Assembly: GCA_027065695.1 (NCBI GenBank)
Contig: JAMONP010000097.1
Coordinates: 1 to 64,000 of the forward strand
DNA: 64,000 nucleotides
Source: Desulfuromonadales bacterium
GTDB lineage: Bacteria; Desulfobacterota; Desulfuromonadia; Desulfuromonadales; BM103
Direction: 5' to 3'
Made by a program: the position numbers and the translations under genes. Position 1 is the first letter of the stretch. The number at the start of each line of letters is the position of its first letter. This document shows positions 9,457 to 19,114 of this stretch, one piece after another. A model generated the notes under the pieces. The model did not search any database, was not told the DNA's origin, and worked only from the letters and a program-made list of their open reading frames with translations.

Positions 9457-10431
9457 ATGCTTGTTTATCTCACAAAAAGGTTGCTCATGATGATCCCTCT
9501 GTTGATCGGTATCACTCTGATCAGCTTTATGGTGATTCATCTTGCGCCCGGTGAACCGACTGATATGCAGACTGACCTCAACCCGAAAGCGAGCGTTGAA
9601 ATGCGCGATCGGTTGCGTGAGCGCTACAATCTCGATAAGCCGCTGTATGTCCAGTACGGCCTGTGGATGCAGCAGCTCGCCACGCTTGATTTTGGCGAAT
9701 CCTTTGCTCAGGATCATCGGCCGGTTCTGGATAAAATTAGCGAGCGCATGCCGATTACCATCCTTATTAACGTCTTGTCTATTACTGTGATTCTGGCTGT
9801 TGCTGTGCCGATCGGCATTCTTTCAGCGGTTCGTCGAAATAGTCTGTTCGATCGTGCCACGACGATTTTTGTCTTTCTCGGTTTTGCCATGCCATCTTTC
9901 TGGTTGGCGCTGTTGCTGATGGATTACTTTGGCGTACGTCTGGGGATCTTCCCGGTCGCTGGTCTGAAATCAATGGGCTATGATTATATGAGCTCGGGGC
10001 GACAGTTCTTGGATATGGCTCATCATCTGGTGCTACCGGTCTTTGTCTCAGCCTTTGGTGGTCTGGCAGGGTTCTCACGCTACATGCGTTCCAACATGCT
10101 CGAAGTGATCCGTCAGGATTACATCCTTACTGCCCGTGCCAAAGGCCTGTCGGAAAGGGTTGTTATCTACAAGCATGCTCTGCGCAACGCACTGTTGCCG
10201 CTCATCACTATCCTTGGTCTTTCTGTTCCAGGTCTGATTGGAGGCAGTGTCATCTTCGAGACAATCTTCGCTATCCCTGGTATGGGAAAGCTTTTCTATG
10301 ACGGTGTCATGATGCGTGATTATCCATTGATTATGGGTATTCTGGTTATTGGTGCTGTCCTGACTCTGGTCGGCAACTTGCTTGCTGACATCAGCTATGC
10401 TATGGCGGACCCACGTATACGTGAAGGTTGA
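9457..10431 (+). CDS. ABC transporter permease, DppB/OppB type
   Basis: 324 residues with about six membrane helices and the DppB signature: N-terminal '[20 protein letters not shown]', the [15 protein letters not shown] segment, and the EAA-type loop '[26 protein letters not shown]'. It forms one half of a peptide ABC channel. The usual next gene, a DppC-type permease, is absent, as are ATPase genes; after 70 bp an unrelated LPS-kinase-like gene begins. It therefore needs partners encoded elsewhere or the operon has lost them. Confidence 0.9.
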   Translation: MLVYLTKRLLMMIPLLIGITLISFMVIHLAPGEPTDMQTDLNPKASVEMRDRLRERYNLDKPLYVQYGLWMQQLATLDFGESFAQDHRPVLDKISERMPITILINVLSITVILAVAVPIGILSAVRRNSLFDRATTIFVFLGFAMPSFWLALLLMDYFGVRLGIFPVAGLKSMGYDYMSSGRQFLDMAHHLVLPVFVSAFGGLAGFSRYMRSNMLEVIRQDYILTARAKGLSERVVIYKHALRNALLPLITILGLSVPGLIGGSVIFETIFAIPGMGKLFYDGVMMRDYPLIMGILVIGAVLTLVGNLLADISYAMADPRIREG

Positions 10432-10501
10432 TTTTAAAAACGACAAAGATTTGAGTCTCAATCTTAGCTCTTATCTGAACAAGCGATCCTATAGAGAAAA
10501 T

Positions 10502-11440
10502 ATGAATAATCAAATCTGGACAGAGTTAAAAAAAGGCACCGCTCCTCAAAACCTACGCTGGCTCAATAGCCATCGTGTTGTCATTAATCCCGACTATCGG
10601 GGACTGCTTAAAGTATCAGATCTTGACACAGTTCAAGGGGTTCTGCGCAGTAAGTTGGGCGATGTTATCAGTATGGATCGCAAGCAAGAGAAAAATGTTG
10701 TTAAGCGCATAGAGATTACATACCAAGGTAAGCTCCGTGTATTCTACCTTAAGCTCTACTGGAATCACCTCTTTGAAAAGATCTGGGCCAGGGCCTTTCG
10801 GGGTTCCCTGGTAGGACGTTCCATGGTCCGGGCTGAATATGAAAACCTTGAAAAACTTGCCGAGTGGGGTTTTCGTGTTCCTCAACTGGTTGCCTACGGG
10901 GACCACCGTTTCGCTGGAGGTGTCATCCATGCCTTCATTATTACAGAAGAGATTCCCCAGGCAATGGGTGTGGACTATCTTGTCCATGAATGGTTTGATC
11001 AACAAACTAAAGAGGTCTGCAAGCAAAAGAAGGCAGAGTTAATCCATGAAGTCGCCATGGCTGTTAAACGGATGCATGATCATGGCTTCGAGCACCATGA
11101 CCTTTTCCTGCGCAACATGATGGTTTCGGGACAGGATATGTCGAAACTCTACATGATGGATGCCCCTCGTGGCTATTGCTGGCCACAGTTCATCATGCGC
11201 AAACGCCGAATTGTTGATCTGGCCACACTGGATGCTGCCGCAACCGAGGTCTTTACCCGTAGCCAACGCCTGCGTTTTATGCACCTCTATCTGGGGTGTG
11301 ACCGGTTAACCAATAAGCACAAGCAGTTTGTCATGCAGGTTTTGAAGCGGACTGAACCGATGCGAGAGCGCCAACTTAAGCGGCTGGAACGCAGCATAGC
11401 TGTCGATGAGAATGGCAAGCCGAATATCCCTCAAAACTAG
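10502..11440 (+). CDS. Lipopolysaccharide kinase family protein (WaaP/InaA-like)
   Basis: 312 residues from the ATG at 10502; the longer open frame from 10382 would overlap the permease gene and adds nothing conserved. Kinase-like features: GSLVGRSMVRAEYENLEKLAEWGFRVPQLVAYG (N-lobe), the catalytic loop MHDHGFEHHDLFLRNMMV (HxDxxxxN type) and MMDAPRG in place of the DFG segment. Family members phosphorylate LPS core sugars at the inner membrane. The Asp of the metal-binding motif is present (MDAPRG). The substrate cannot be read from sequence. Confidence 0.82.
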   Translation: MNNQIWTELKKGTAPQNLRWLNSHRVVINPDYRGLLKVSDLDTVQGVLRSKLGDVISMDRKQEKNVVKRIEITYQGKLRVFYLKLYWNHLFEKIWARAFRGSLVGRSMVRAEYENLEKLAEWGFRVPQLVAYGDHRFAGGVIHAFIITEEIPQAMGVDYLVHEWFDQQTKEVCKQKKAELIHEVAMAVKRMHDHGFEHHDLFLRNMMVSGQDMSKLYMMDAPRGYCWPQFIMRKRRIVDLATLDAAATEVFTRSQRLRFMHLYLGCDRLTNKHKQFVMQVLKRTEPMRERQLKRLERSIAVDENGKPNIPQN

Positions 11441-11489
11441 GATGCTGTTGGACTATGCGGGCTTAACCTGCCATAGGATTGTGTACAAA

Positions 11490-12794
11490 TCATCTCAAGG
11501 TCTGAGCGTTGTCAGTCGCTTGTGCCCTACCTTTTTCTACATCTACACCCATCAAAAGCACAATTCCGACGATAAAAAAGAGTGCCAGAGCCAGAATGGC
11601 AATCCGATTGGAGCCGGTCAGGTTAATCAGGATGGCGAAGGTGAGCGGTCCAAAAATTGAAGCAAACTTTGAGCTGATAGCATAGAGGCCGAAGAATTCA
11701 GCGTTTCGTTGTTTGGGGATCATGCTGGCAAAAAGCGAGCGACTGAGTGCCTGACTACCGCCGAGAACGATTGCGACCGCAAAGCCTAGCCCCCAGAATT
11801 CAACGGCACTGTCCATGATTGAGGCATACACGGTAATCATGGTAAAGAGCAACAGACTGACCATGACAGCACTCTTGGTGCTGAATCGTGTGGCTAGTTT
11901 GGAGAATAGCAGGGCGCCCGGCATGGCAACGAACTGGATCATCAGGAAACAGCCGAGAATTGTACCGGTGCCCAAGCCAAGTTCCTCACGTGCGAAGATT
12001 GCCGAGACAGCGATTATTGTCTGAATACCGTCATTGTAGAGCAGAAATGCAATCAGGAAACGTCTGAGGTGACGATAACGGCTCAAGTCGGCAAAGATCT
12101 TCAGATAATCACGCGGGGTACGCAGCGCATGGGTTGCACCTGTTGTGACGGGCACGTTTTTCAGCCAGACAAAGGATGGCAGGGCAAAACCAGTCCACCA
12201 GGCACCGGTGAGAAGAAATCCAAACCGCGTCGCTGCTCCTTTGTCGGCAAATCCCAACCAGGTGTGTTGCTGGATAATCAGAAAGACAATCAGCAACATC
12301 AAGCCACCGCCTATATAGCCAAAGGCGAAGCCACGTGCTGAAAGCCGGTCGGTATCGTGACCGGTGGCTAAATCCGGGAGGTAGGCGTTGTAGAAGATGT
12401 TGCCGGCAGCAAAACCAATATTGCCGAGGATGAAAAGAACTGCGGCTAACCAATATTGGCCAGTCTCTGCGAAAAAGAGGCCACATGTGGCAAACGAGCC
12501 AAGCAGACAGAAAATGATCAACAAGCGCCGCCGCCAGCCGCGTCGATCAGACAGGTTGCCGAGTCCTGGCGCGGCTATGGCGACCAGTGCCATAGAGAGC
12601 GAAACTGTGTAACCCCATAAAGCTGTCGCTGGAATCGGCTGCGAACTCCAGAAAAGCTCAGCGCCACGAGCCGGAACCAGGCTTGCAAAGTAAACTGGCA
12701 AGACCGCGGCCAGGACTACTGTCGCAAAGGCCGAATTGGCCCAGTCGTAGAGGCACCAGCCGAACTGAGGCTTATTTATGATTAATTTATGCAT
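11490..12794 (-). CDS. MFS transporter, UMF1/Atg22-like
   Basis: 434 residues with about 12 membrane helices. The N-terminus (FGWCLYDWANSAFATVVLAAVLPVYFASL) is the hallmark of the UMF1 (Atg22-like, BtlA-type) branch of the major facilitator superfamily; LGNLSDRRGWRRRLLI is the cytoplasmic loop 2-3 MFS motif and GGSQALSRSLFASMIPKQRNAEFFGLYAISSK is also family-typical. It is probably an efflux or nutrient carrier; substrate unknown. It is transcribed toward the LPS-kinase gene, 50 bp tail to tail. Confidence 0.88.
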   Translation of the reverse strand: MHKLIINKPQFGWCLYDWANSAFATVVLAAVLPVYFASLVPARGAELFWSSQPIPATALWGYTVSLSMALVAIAAPGLGNLSDRRGWRRRLLIIFCLLGSFATCGLFFAETGQYWLAAVLFILGNIGFAAGNIFYNAYLPDLATGHDTDRLSARGFAFGYIGGGLMLLIVFLIIQQHTWLGFADKGAATRFGFLLTGAWWTGFALPSFVWLKNVPVTTGATHALRTPRDYLKIFADLSRYRHLRRFLIAFLLYNDGIQTIIAVSAIFAREELGLGTGTILGCFLMIQFVAMPGALLFSKLATRFSTKSAVMVSLLLFTMITVYASIMDSAVEFWGLGFAVAIVLGGSQALSRSLFASMIPKQRNAEFFGLYAISSKFASIFGPLTFAILINLTGSNRIAILALALFFIVGIVLLMGVDVEKGRAQATDNAQTLR

Positions 12795-12812
12795 GGATGC
12801 GGAGTGAAACCC

Positions 12813-13058
12813 TCAATCCAGCCCCTTCCTATACGCGCAACCCTCCGGCAACCAGTCAGCCTGTCGAACAACTTCCGGTGTCAGCTTGACACAGCCTTCA
12901 CCGACATCGAAGCGTTTGTGATAAACCCGGCATTCACGACTGATAATATCCAGCTGACGACAGGGAATCCTGGTTGTTACGAACTGACCTTTTTGATCGG
13001 TGACTTTCTCAAAACAACAGAGGCCACAGCGGTTACAAGCCTCTTCCCAGGTTGTCAT
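12813..13058 (-). CDS. YkgJ/YcgN-like Cys-cluster protein
   Basis: 81 residues carrying CNRCGLCC at the N-terminus, a mid-protein IPCRQLD and C-terminal GEGC and GC positions, which together form the metal or Fe-S chelating pattern of the UPF0260/YkgJ family. The ATG overlaps the stop of the upstream gene by one base (TAATG), so it is translationally coupled to the coiled-coil protein. The function of the family is not established; a small metal-binding or redox role is likely. Confidence 0.75.
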   Translation of the reverse strand: MTTWEEACNRCGLCCFEKVTDQKGQFVTTRIPCRQLDIISRECRVYHKRFDVGEGCVKLTPEVVRQADWLPEGCAYRKGLD

Positions 13059-13897
13059 TACTGAGGCAGGACAACCAGGATGCGTTGCTGATAACTCGTG
13101 ACGACTGTTGGGCCTGCGCCATCAATAAGTTCCCAGAAAAGGTTCGAGACTGGATGCCCATTGCTGGCTATAGCATCTTTCTCCTGATGGTGCCAGATCT
13201 TGGCAAGGTGCAGATTTCTTTGCGGGGTCTGACGGCCGAAACTTACGGCAAGAAACGCAGGCACATCGCCTTGACCATAAGGGTCGATTGGTTCCATCAT
13301 CGAAACCAATATCGGTCCGTCGGGTAGATTATCCTGCAATTCCAGTCGGTTAAGGTAGGCTTCGTTTAATTTAAAATCATAAGGTTGACGGCCAAGGCTT
13401 ATTAATGATTGTGGTTTTTCCACAGGAACCAGAAATTGATTGGCCAGGCTGGCAGGAATGTCATTCCTCGGTAAAGTTTCGATTGTCAGTATGAAGTCCT
13501 CAAGGGTGCCAACTGCCGAGATGTCTGCTACTTCCCCTTTGAAGAGCAGGTAGGTATAAAGACCGAATTCACCAGGATCTGTTGACGTCTCATCAATCGG
13601 TTGCCAGTTGATCTGCACAGGGGTCGTAGAAATTGCTCCAACTGCTCTCTGAGCGTTTTGTGCTGTAGCTTTCGCCGCCTTACGGCGCTCCAGAACACGC
13701 AGTTTGTCCTGTAGCAGTTTAAGCTTCTCCTGAATGCTATCTATCCGTTCGATGGTCTCCTTGCGTTCTGTTTCGTCAAGTTCTTTCTTGTCGAACAGAT
13801 CGTTCAACCCGGCTATTGATGGAATCACGGTGAGAAGCAGTAAAAGACCCGTCAGCAGAATACAGGTCTGAAATCGTTTGGGTCTCGAAATAGACAT
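13058..13897 (-). CDS. Exported coiled-coil protein of unknown function
   Basis: 279 residues from the ATG at 13897, which has an AAGGAG ribosome site 6-7 bp upstream; a frame extending to 13942 lacks one. A signal-like helix (about 10-29) is followed by a charged coiled coil (about 33-78, KELDETERKETIERIDSIQ and so on). The C-terminal 180 residues are a globular domain with no motif I recognise (DFILTIETLPRNDIPASL, LVSMMEPIDPYGQGDVP). Likely periplasmic or membrane-anchored. Overlaps the small Cys-cluster gene by one base. Confidence 0.6.
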   Translation of the reverse strand: MSISRPKRFQTCILLTGLLLLLTVIPSIAGLNDLFDKKELDETERKETIERIDSIQEKLKLLQDKLRVLERRKAAKATAQNAQRAVGAISTTPVQINWQPIDETSTDPGEFGLYTYLLFKGEVADISAVGTLEDFILTIETLPRNDIPASLANQFLVPVEKPQSLISLGRQPYDFKLNEAYLNRLELQDNLPDGPILVSMMEPIDPYGQGDVPAFLAVSFGRQTPQRNLHLAKIWHHQEKDAIASNGHPVSNLFWELIDGAGPTVVTSYQQRILVVLPQ

Positions 13898-13990
13898 GAG
13901 AACTCCTTGGAAGAAGGTGAAGAAGTAGAAGGCATTGACCAAGTTATCCTTTTATCAGACTTTAGTGGTCGGTGGAAGAAGTTTGCCGCT

Positions 13991-14025
13991 AAAAAAGTGG
14001 GGCAGGCTATGAACAAGCCTGCCCC
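13991..14025 (-). terminator. Intrinsic terminator of nrdJ
   Basis: GGGGCAGGCT and AGCCTGCCCC form a perfect 10-bp stem with a 7-nt loop; read on the minus strand it is followed by ACTTTTTT. It lies 36 bp beyond the nrdJ stop. Confidence 0.85.
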
Positions 14026-14060
14026 GATATAGATCGTTTGTTGGGCAAAAGGTGGGAGCT

Positions 14061-16286
14061 TTACGCGCACTCTGAATAGCCACAGACATGGCAGACGCAG
14101 CAGCCACCTTCATGCTCGACTGGCCCACCACAGTCGGGGCAGGCCCCGCCGTTGTTGGCGTGAGTCATATCTATTTCTTCGTGTTCGATCATGTGCATCT
14201 GGATTGCTTTGGCGACGGCGTCGGCACAGGAGGTGATGCGGTTTTCGCCAAAACCAGCCGGTTTGTGACAGGTGATGCCGATCATCTGTTTCACTGCTTG
14301 ACGGGCCTGCACACCGGAACGCCAGGCCAGTGAGACCAGACGACCTATTGCCTCACATTGAGATGAAGCACAACCGCCTGCCTTGCCCATGGTGGTAAAG
14401 AGCTCGAAAACGCCAGCATCATCCTCGTTAACGGTAATGTAGAGAGGACCGCAGCCCGTCTGCATCTGGTAGGTGCTGCCACTGAGTGCACGTGGTCGGT
14501 CGCGCTTGACGCGTTTTTTAGCTGATTCATGGGGCACAGTGTCCTCAGGTTTGACCTTCTCTTTTTTAACCGAAAGAACCTGCATGTCGCGCGAACCATC
14601 GCGATAAATAGTGACACCTTTACAACCACTCTGGTAGGCTAGACGATAAACGGTGGCGACGTCTTCGCGGGTGGCGTTGTTGCAGAAGTTAACAGTTTTC
14701 GATACGGCATTATCAGTATGGTTCTGGAATGCCGCCTGCATAAGAATATGGTCTTCAGGAGAGATGTCGTGTGAGGTGACAAAGATGTCGCGAATATCCT
14801 CCGGGATCTCGTCGATGTCCTGAATAGTGCCATGCTCGGCGATCGTTTTCATCAGTTCCTTGGAGTAGAATCCGCGCTTCTTGGCAATTGTTTCGAAGAT
14901 CGGGTGAACTTCGACCAGAACGTCATTGTCAAGCACCTTGCGCACGTAGGAGACAGCAAAGAGTGGCTCTATGCCGCTTGAGGCGTTGCTGATGATTGAA
15001 ATTGTGCCGGTAGGGGCAATCGTAGTGCAGGTGGCGTTGCGCACCGGTTCACCGCCGTTGTCGAAGATACTGCCTTCGAAGTTAGGGAAGGCACCGCGTT
15101 CATTGGCCAGTACCTGGGAGGTCATGCGCGATTTTTCCTTGATGAATTTCATCACACGGTTGGCCAGTTCAATAGCTTCTTCACTGCTATAGGGGATGCC
15201 GAGTAGTATCAGCATGTCGGCCCAGCCCATAACACCAAGACCGATTTTGCGGTTGGCCCATGTCATTTCCCGGATCTGCTCGATCGGGTATTTGTTTACC
15301 TGGATGACGTTGTCGAGAAAACGGGTAGCGAGTTCAACCACTTCAGAGAGCCGGTCCCAGTTTACTTTGCTGTCCTCTGTGACCAGTTTGGCGAGATTGA
15401 TTGAACCTAGGTTGCACGATTCGTATGGCAGCAACGGTTGTTCGCCACAGGGGTTGGTCGCTTCGAACTCACCGATATGCGGAGTAGGATTTTCGCGATT
15501 AAGGCGGTCGAGGAAGACTATGCCAGGTTCGCCGTTGGTCCAGGCCAGATCAATGATGCGATCAAAGACCTTGCGTGCCGAACGCTGGCTGACAACTTCA
15601 CCATTACGCGGACTGATAATATCGTAATCGGCATCTTTTTCAACCGCCTCCATAAAGGCCTCGGTTATACCGACTGAAATGTTGAAATTGGTTAACACCG
15701 TCTGATCCCGCTTGCACATGATGAAATCCATTATGTCGGGATGATCGATACGTAGGATACCCATATTTGCACCGCGTCTGGTGCCACCTTGCTTGATTGT
15801 CTCGGTCGCTGCGTCGAAGACACTCATAAAGGAGATCGGTCCCGAGGAAACACCTTTGGTGGAGAGAACCACATCATTCGCAGCCCGGATACGGCTAAAG
15901 GAAAATCCTGTGCCACCACCACTTTTGTGGATCAGCGCAGTTTGTTTGATCGATTCAAAAATCTCCTCCAACGAGTCACCAATGGGTAGCACGAAGCAAG
16001 CAGAGAGTTGTCCAAGGTCACGGCCAGCATTCATCAGGGTGGGGGAGTTCGGCATGAACTCCAAGCTGGTCATTATCTGCAGGAACTCTTTTGCGAGCTC
16101 AGCCGGAACTCTGCCGGTTTTGAACTCTTTCTCTGCAGCGGCGATGGTGTCGGCAACCCGCTCAAACATAGCCTGCGGGGCTTCCAGAACTTTGCCTTCA
16201 TCGTTGCGAAGCAGATAGCGACGCTCAAGAACAGTGATAGCATTTGGAGACAGCTCGAGGGTTGTTTCTTTCGTTTTCTTCGACAT
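14061..16286 (-). CDS. nrdJ: Adenosylcobalamin-dependent ribonucleotide reductase (class II)
   Basis: 741 residues from the ATG at 16286, preceded by AGGAAGG; the longer frame to 16391 crosses the regulatory boxes. Motifs: TLMNAGRDLGQLSACFVLP, NPCGEQPLLPYESCNLGSINLAKL (active-site Cys and Glu region), and a C-terminal zinc-ribbon CPDCGGPVEHEGGCCVCHVCGYSEC. It reduces ribonucleotides to deoxyribonucleotides with coenzyme B12 generating the thiyl radical, without oxygen, as suits an anaerobe. A pair of NrdR-like boxes upstream suggests control by dATP/ATP-sensing NrdR. Single gene with its own terminator. Confidence 0.96.
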   Translation of the reverse strand: MSKKTKETTLELSPNAITVLERRYLLRNDEGKVLEAPQAMFERVADTIAAAEKEFKTGRVPAELAKEFLQIMTSLEFMPNSPTLMNAGRDLGQLSACFVLPIGDSLEEIFESIKQTALIHKSGGGTGFSFSRIRAANDVVLSTKGVSSGPISFMSVFDAATETIKQGGTRRGANMGILRIDHPDIMDFIMCKRDQTVLTNFNISVGITEAFMEAVEKDADYDIISPRNGEVVSQRSARKVFDRIIDLAWTNGEPGIVFLDRLNRENPTPHIGEFEATNPCGEQPLLPYESCNLGSINLAKLVTEDSKVNWDRLSEVVELATRFLDNVIQVNKYPIEQIREMTWANRKIGLGVMGWADMLILLGIPYSSEEAIELANRVMKFIKEKSRMTSQVLANERGAFPNFEGSIFDNGGEPVRNATCTTIAPTGTISIISNASSGIEPLFAVSYVRKVLDNDVLVEVHPIFETIAKKRGFYSKELMKTIAEHGTIQDIDEIPEDIRDIFVTSHDISPEDHILMQAAFQNHTDNAVSKTVNFCNNATREDVATVYRLAYQSGCKGVTIYRDGSRDMQVLSVKKEKVKPEDTVPHESAKKRVKRDRPRALSGSTYQMQTGCGPLYITVNEDDAGVFELFTTMGKAGGCASSQCEAIGRLVSLAWRSGVQARQAVKQMIGITCHKPAGFGENRITSCADAVAKAIQMHMIEHEEIDMTHANNGGACPDCGGPVEHEGGCCVCHVCGYSECA

Positions 16287-16336
16287 GAATCGACCTTCCT
16301 GCAATGTGGTGAGAGTTTTGATAGATAAATACTGAG

Positions 16337-16384
16337 GTGCTCTATATTGTATGATAGCGAGTGTTAAACCACAAGATGTGGTGG
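16337..16384 (-). promoter_or_regulatory. Tandem NrdR-like boxes upstream of nrdJ
   Basis: Two 16-bp sites, 16337-16352 (ATACAATATAGAGCAC on the minus strand) and 16369-16384 (CCACAAGATGTGGTGG on the plus strand, near-palindromic), each match about 11 of 16 positions of the NrdR consensus ACACAATATATAGTGT. Their starts are 32 bp apart, three helical turns, which is the classical spacing of paired NrdR sites. They lie 51-98 bp upstream of the nrdJ start. Match seen; regulation inferred. Confidence 0.6.
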
Positions 16385-16600
16385 GTGTCAAGTAAACGCT
16401 TCGGATATTTTACGTGGAAATGAGGTTGCTTCAGACATCTCAGTAATTTCAATTCGTTGGCTGTTGAGAGTTCCTGACGTAGTTACTTGTTTATATCTCT
16501 CGAGACAAGTATCATGAGAACATATTCTTAATTAAGGTCGCAATGACTAGGAGCCTGTCCGACAATAAGGATCGAAGCGAAGTGCAAGGAGGGAATCAAT

Positions 16601-17650
16601 TTGAGCAAGAAAATGACTGTAGATGAAAGTAGTTTAGTTGAGCAGGTCCAAGGACTCAAGGGAATTCTGAATGTCGCGCAGGTTGTGGTTTCATCACTTG
16701 ACCTCGACGAGGTGTTGCAGAATATTCTGCATAGTGCAATGACTATCATGGATATGCCCGCCGGAACCATTGCTCTTTACGATGAGGACTCCTGTCAGCT
16801 CGAATTACATGCTCACGCAGGTCTCAGCGAGTCGTTTGTCGCTTTAGATTGTTGGCTCGTCAAACCCTCCGGTCTTACGCATGAGATTCTTGAGCGTGGA
16901 GAACTTTTTGTTATTAAAGATACTCAGAGCGAAGATTTCTTCAACAATCCTCTGGCCATCGAAGAAGGGATTCGCTCCCTGATAGCGGTTCCTCTGAAAA
17001 TCCAGCAAAGAACGATCGGTGTCCTCTATCTGGACGACTTCGAGCCACGTGAATTTGTTGCTTATAAGCTCGAACTTTTGTCAGTCCTGACCTCTTTTGC
17101 AACCATGAGTATAGATCACGCCCGGTTGCATCAGTGGACCTTGCAGCTTGCCTGTACTGATGGATTGACTGGTCTTTATAATCACAGGCAATTCATGAAA
17201 ATCTTTACTGAAGAGGTCGCACGCGCTCACCGTTACGACAAAGCCTTATCAATTATTCTTTTCGATGTGGATGATTTTAAAAAATTCAATGATACTTACG
17301 GCCATCCCAACGGTGATATCGTGCTCCGGGAAATTGCGACCTTGTTACGTGAACTTCTGCGTGATTGCGATACCATCTTTCGTTATGGTGGTGAAGAGTT
17401 TGTCGTTCTCTTGCCGGAAACGCCATTACTGGAGGCCGTTAATGTAGCTGAACGAATTCGAATTTTTATTGAGACAGAATCCCCTCTTTTCCTGACCGAA
17501 ATCACTAAAACTCATGGTGTTACGGTCAGTGTTGGTGTTGCGGCTCTTCCTAACGATGGTTCGGACAGTGGTTCGCTTTTAAAGGTGGTTGATGACTTGA
17601 TGTATCGTGCCAAGGGTGAAGGTAAAAACAAAGTTTATGCAAACAGTTAA
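16601..17650 (+). CDS. GAF-GGDEF diguanylate cyclase
   Basis: 349 residues starting at TTG 16601, chosen because AAGGAGGG ends 7 bp upstream; the next ATG (16613) has no better site. GAF domain about 25-175 (VVSSLDLDEVLQNIL..., PLKIQQRTIGVLYLDDF). GGDEF domain about 185-345 with DGLTGLYNHRQF, FDVDDFKKFNDTYGH and the active-site loop GGEEF, so c-di-GMP synthesis is expected. No RxxD inhibitory motif is obvious just before the loop. It is 8 bp from the sigma-54 activator gene, so both are probably one transcript and may share a signal. Confidence 0.92.
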   Translation: MSKKMTVDESSLVEQVQGLKGILNVAQVVVSSLDLDEVLQNILHSAMTIMDMPAGTIALYDEDSCQLELHAHAGLSESFVALDCWLVKPSGLTHEILERGELFVIKDTQSEDFFNNPLAIEEGIRSLIAVPLKIQQRTIGVLYLDDFEPREFVAYKLELLSVLTSFATMSIDHARLHQWTLQLACTDGLTGLYNHRQFMKIFTEEVARAHRYDKALSIILFDVDDFKKFNDTYGHPNGDIVLREIATLLRELLRDCDTIFRYGGEEFVVLLPETPLLEAVNVAERIRIFIETESPLFLTEITKTHGVTVSVGVAALPNDGSDSGSLLKVVDDLMYRAKGEGKNKVYANS

Positions 17651-17658
17651 TAAGCTTT

Positions 17659-19023
17659 ATGGCTTCTGAACGAATTCTGATAGTTGATGATGAGGATGGC
17701 ATGCGGCGTCTCTTGAGCCGCGTTTTGACCAGGGAAGGTTATGACACTGTTGCTGTTGGCAGTGGTGAGGAAGCCTTGCGTCTGGTTGCCAATGAACGTT
17801 TCGACCTGGTCGTGACTGATATCAAGATGCCGGAGATGGACGGTCTGCAACTGCTTGCGGAGCTGAAAGAGTATGAGCCGTCTTTGCTGGTCATCGTCAT
17901 TACCGCTTACGGAACGATCGAGAATGCTGTGCAGGCTTTGCGTTCCGGGGCTTATGATTACATCGCCAAACCTTTTGAAAACGATGAGATCAGGCTGACT
18001 GTCGCCAAAGCTTTGGAGCGTGAGCGCTTGTTGGCCGAGAACCGTTATTTGCACGCAGAACTGGAGGGACGTTACGATTTCTCCGGGATTATCGGTAGCT
18101 CACCGGCTATGCAGCAGGTCTATGAGATGGTTCTCTCGGTCGCTGCCAGCAATGCCAACGTTCTGATTACTGGTGAATCGGGGACTGGCAAGGAACTCCT
18201 GGCTCGCTCAATTCACTACAACTCTCCGCGCAAGGAAAAGCCATTTATTGTGTTGAACAGTGCGGCCATTTCGGAAGGTGTACTGGAGAGTGAACTTTTT
18301 GGTCATGAAAAGGGTGCCTTCAGCGGTGCGATTGACACTCGCAAGGGACGCTTTGAGAGAGCCGATCAAGGGACACTTTTTATTGATGAAGTGGCCGAGA
18401 TGAGCATGACAGCCCAGGTCAAGCTCCTGCGGGTGATTCAGGAGCATGAATTTGAAAGGGTCGGTGGCAATAAGACCATCAGTGTCAACGTGCGTATTGT
18501 TGCTGCCACCAACAAGATACTCGAAGACCAGGTTAAAGATGGCAAGTTCCGGGAAGACCTCTACTACCGGCTGAATGTAGTTAATGTCGATGTTCCCCCT
18601 CTGCGCTCACGACGTGAGGATATTGAACCTCTAACGAAGTATTTTCTGGAAAAGTACTCTGCCGAAACCGGTAAAAAGATCACCGAGTTGGCACCGCGAG
18701 CTTTAAGTTGTCTGCTGGCCCACGACTGGCCTGGTAATGTTCGTGAGTTGCAGAATGCTATTGAGCGGGCTGTAGTTCTGGCAAAATGCAGCGTGTTGAC
18801 ACCACGGGACTTTCCTCAGGGTCTGCAAGGCGATGATCAAATCTGTCTGCAGATCCCGGAAAAGGGCGGCAGTCTTACGGACATCCTCGAAGACCTCGAA
18901 CGTCAGTTGATCCTGCAGACATTGCAGCGTGAAGAGGGTTCGCAGACTCGTGCTGCTGATACTCTGGGAATCAAACGCACAACACTTCGCTATAAGATGG
19001 AAAAGTATCGTTTGATTGATTGA
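17659..19023 (+). CDS. NtrC-type sigma-54-dependent response regulator
   Basis: 454 residues: receiver 5-120 (phosphoacceptor in VVTDIKMPEMDG; ITAYGTIENAVQALRSGAYDYIAKPF), AAA+ domain about 140-375 (Walker A GESGTGKE, Walker B GTLFIDE, arginine-finger region), Fis-type helix-turn-helix at the C-terminus (TRAADTLGIKRTTLRYKMEKY). The sigma-54 contact loop reads GAFSGA rather than GAFTGA, a conservative Ser for Thr change known in some activators. No histidine kinase is adjacent. A near-consensus sigma-54 promoter begins 92 bp after the stop, so the downstream lipoprotein/GeoRSP cluster is the obvious target. Confidence 0.94.
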   Translation: MASERILIVDDEDGMRRLLSRVLTREGYDTVAVGSGEEALRLVANERFDLVVTDIKMPEMDGLQLLAELKEYEPSLLVIVITAYGTIENAVQALRSGAYDYIAKPFENDEIRLTVAKALERERLLAENRYLHAELEGRYDFSGIIGSSPAMQQVYEMVLSVAASNANVLITGESGTGKELLARSIHYNSPRKEKPFIVLNSAAISEGVLESELFGHEKGAFSGAIDTRKGRFERADQGTLFIDEVAEMSMTAQVKLLRVIQEHEFERVGGNKTISVNVRIVAATNKILEDQVKDGKFREDLYYRLNVVNVDVPPLRSRREDIEPLTKYFLEKYSAETGKKITELAPRALSCLLAHDWPGNVRELQNAIERAVVLAKCSVLTPRDFPQGLQGDDQICLQIPEKGGSLTDILEDLERQLILQTLQREEGSQTRAADTLGIKRTTLRYKMEKYRLID

Positions 19024-19029
19024 CTCCCC

Positions 19030-19043
19030 GACAGAAACCTGTC
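19030..19043. promoter_or_regulatory. Candidate activator site (inverted repeat)
   Basis: GACAG-AAAC-CTGTC, a perfect 5-bp inverted repeat with a 4-bp spacer, about 72 bp upstream of the sigma-54 promoter core and just after the activator gene. A further GACAG lies at 19061-19065. Position suits an upstream activating sequence for the Fis-type HTH protein; binding is inferred. Confidence 0.35.
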
Positions 19044-19114
19044 ACCAGCTATCTTAAAGAGACAGCTCTTTTACGTCATCCCTCTGAAATAGCACGGTTT
19101 TTAGCCATTTATTC

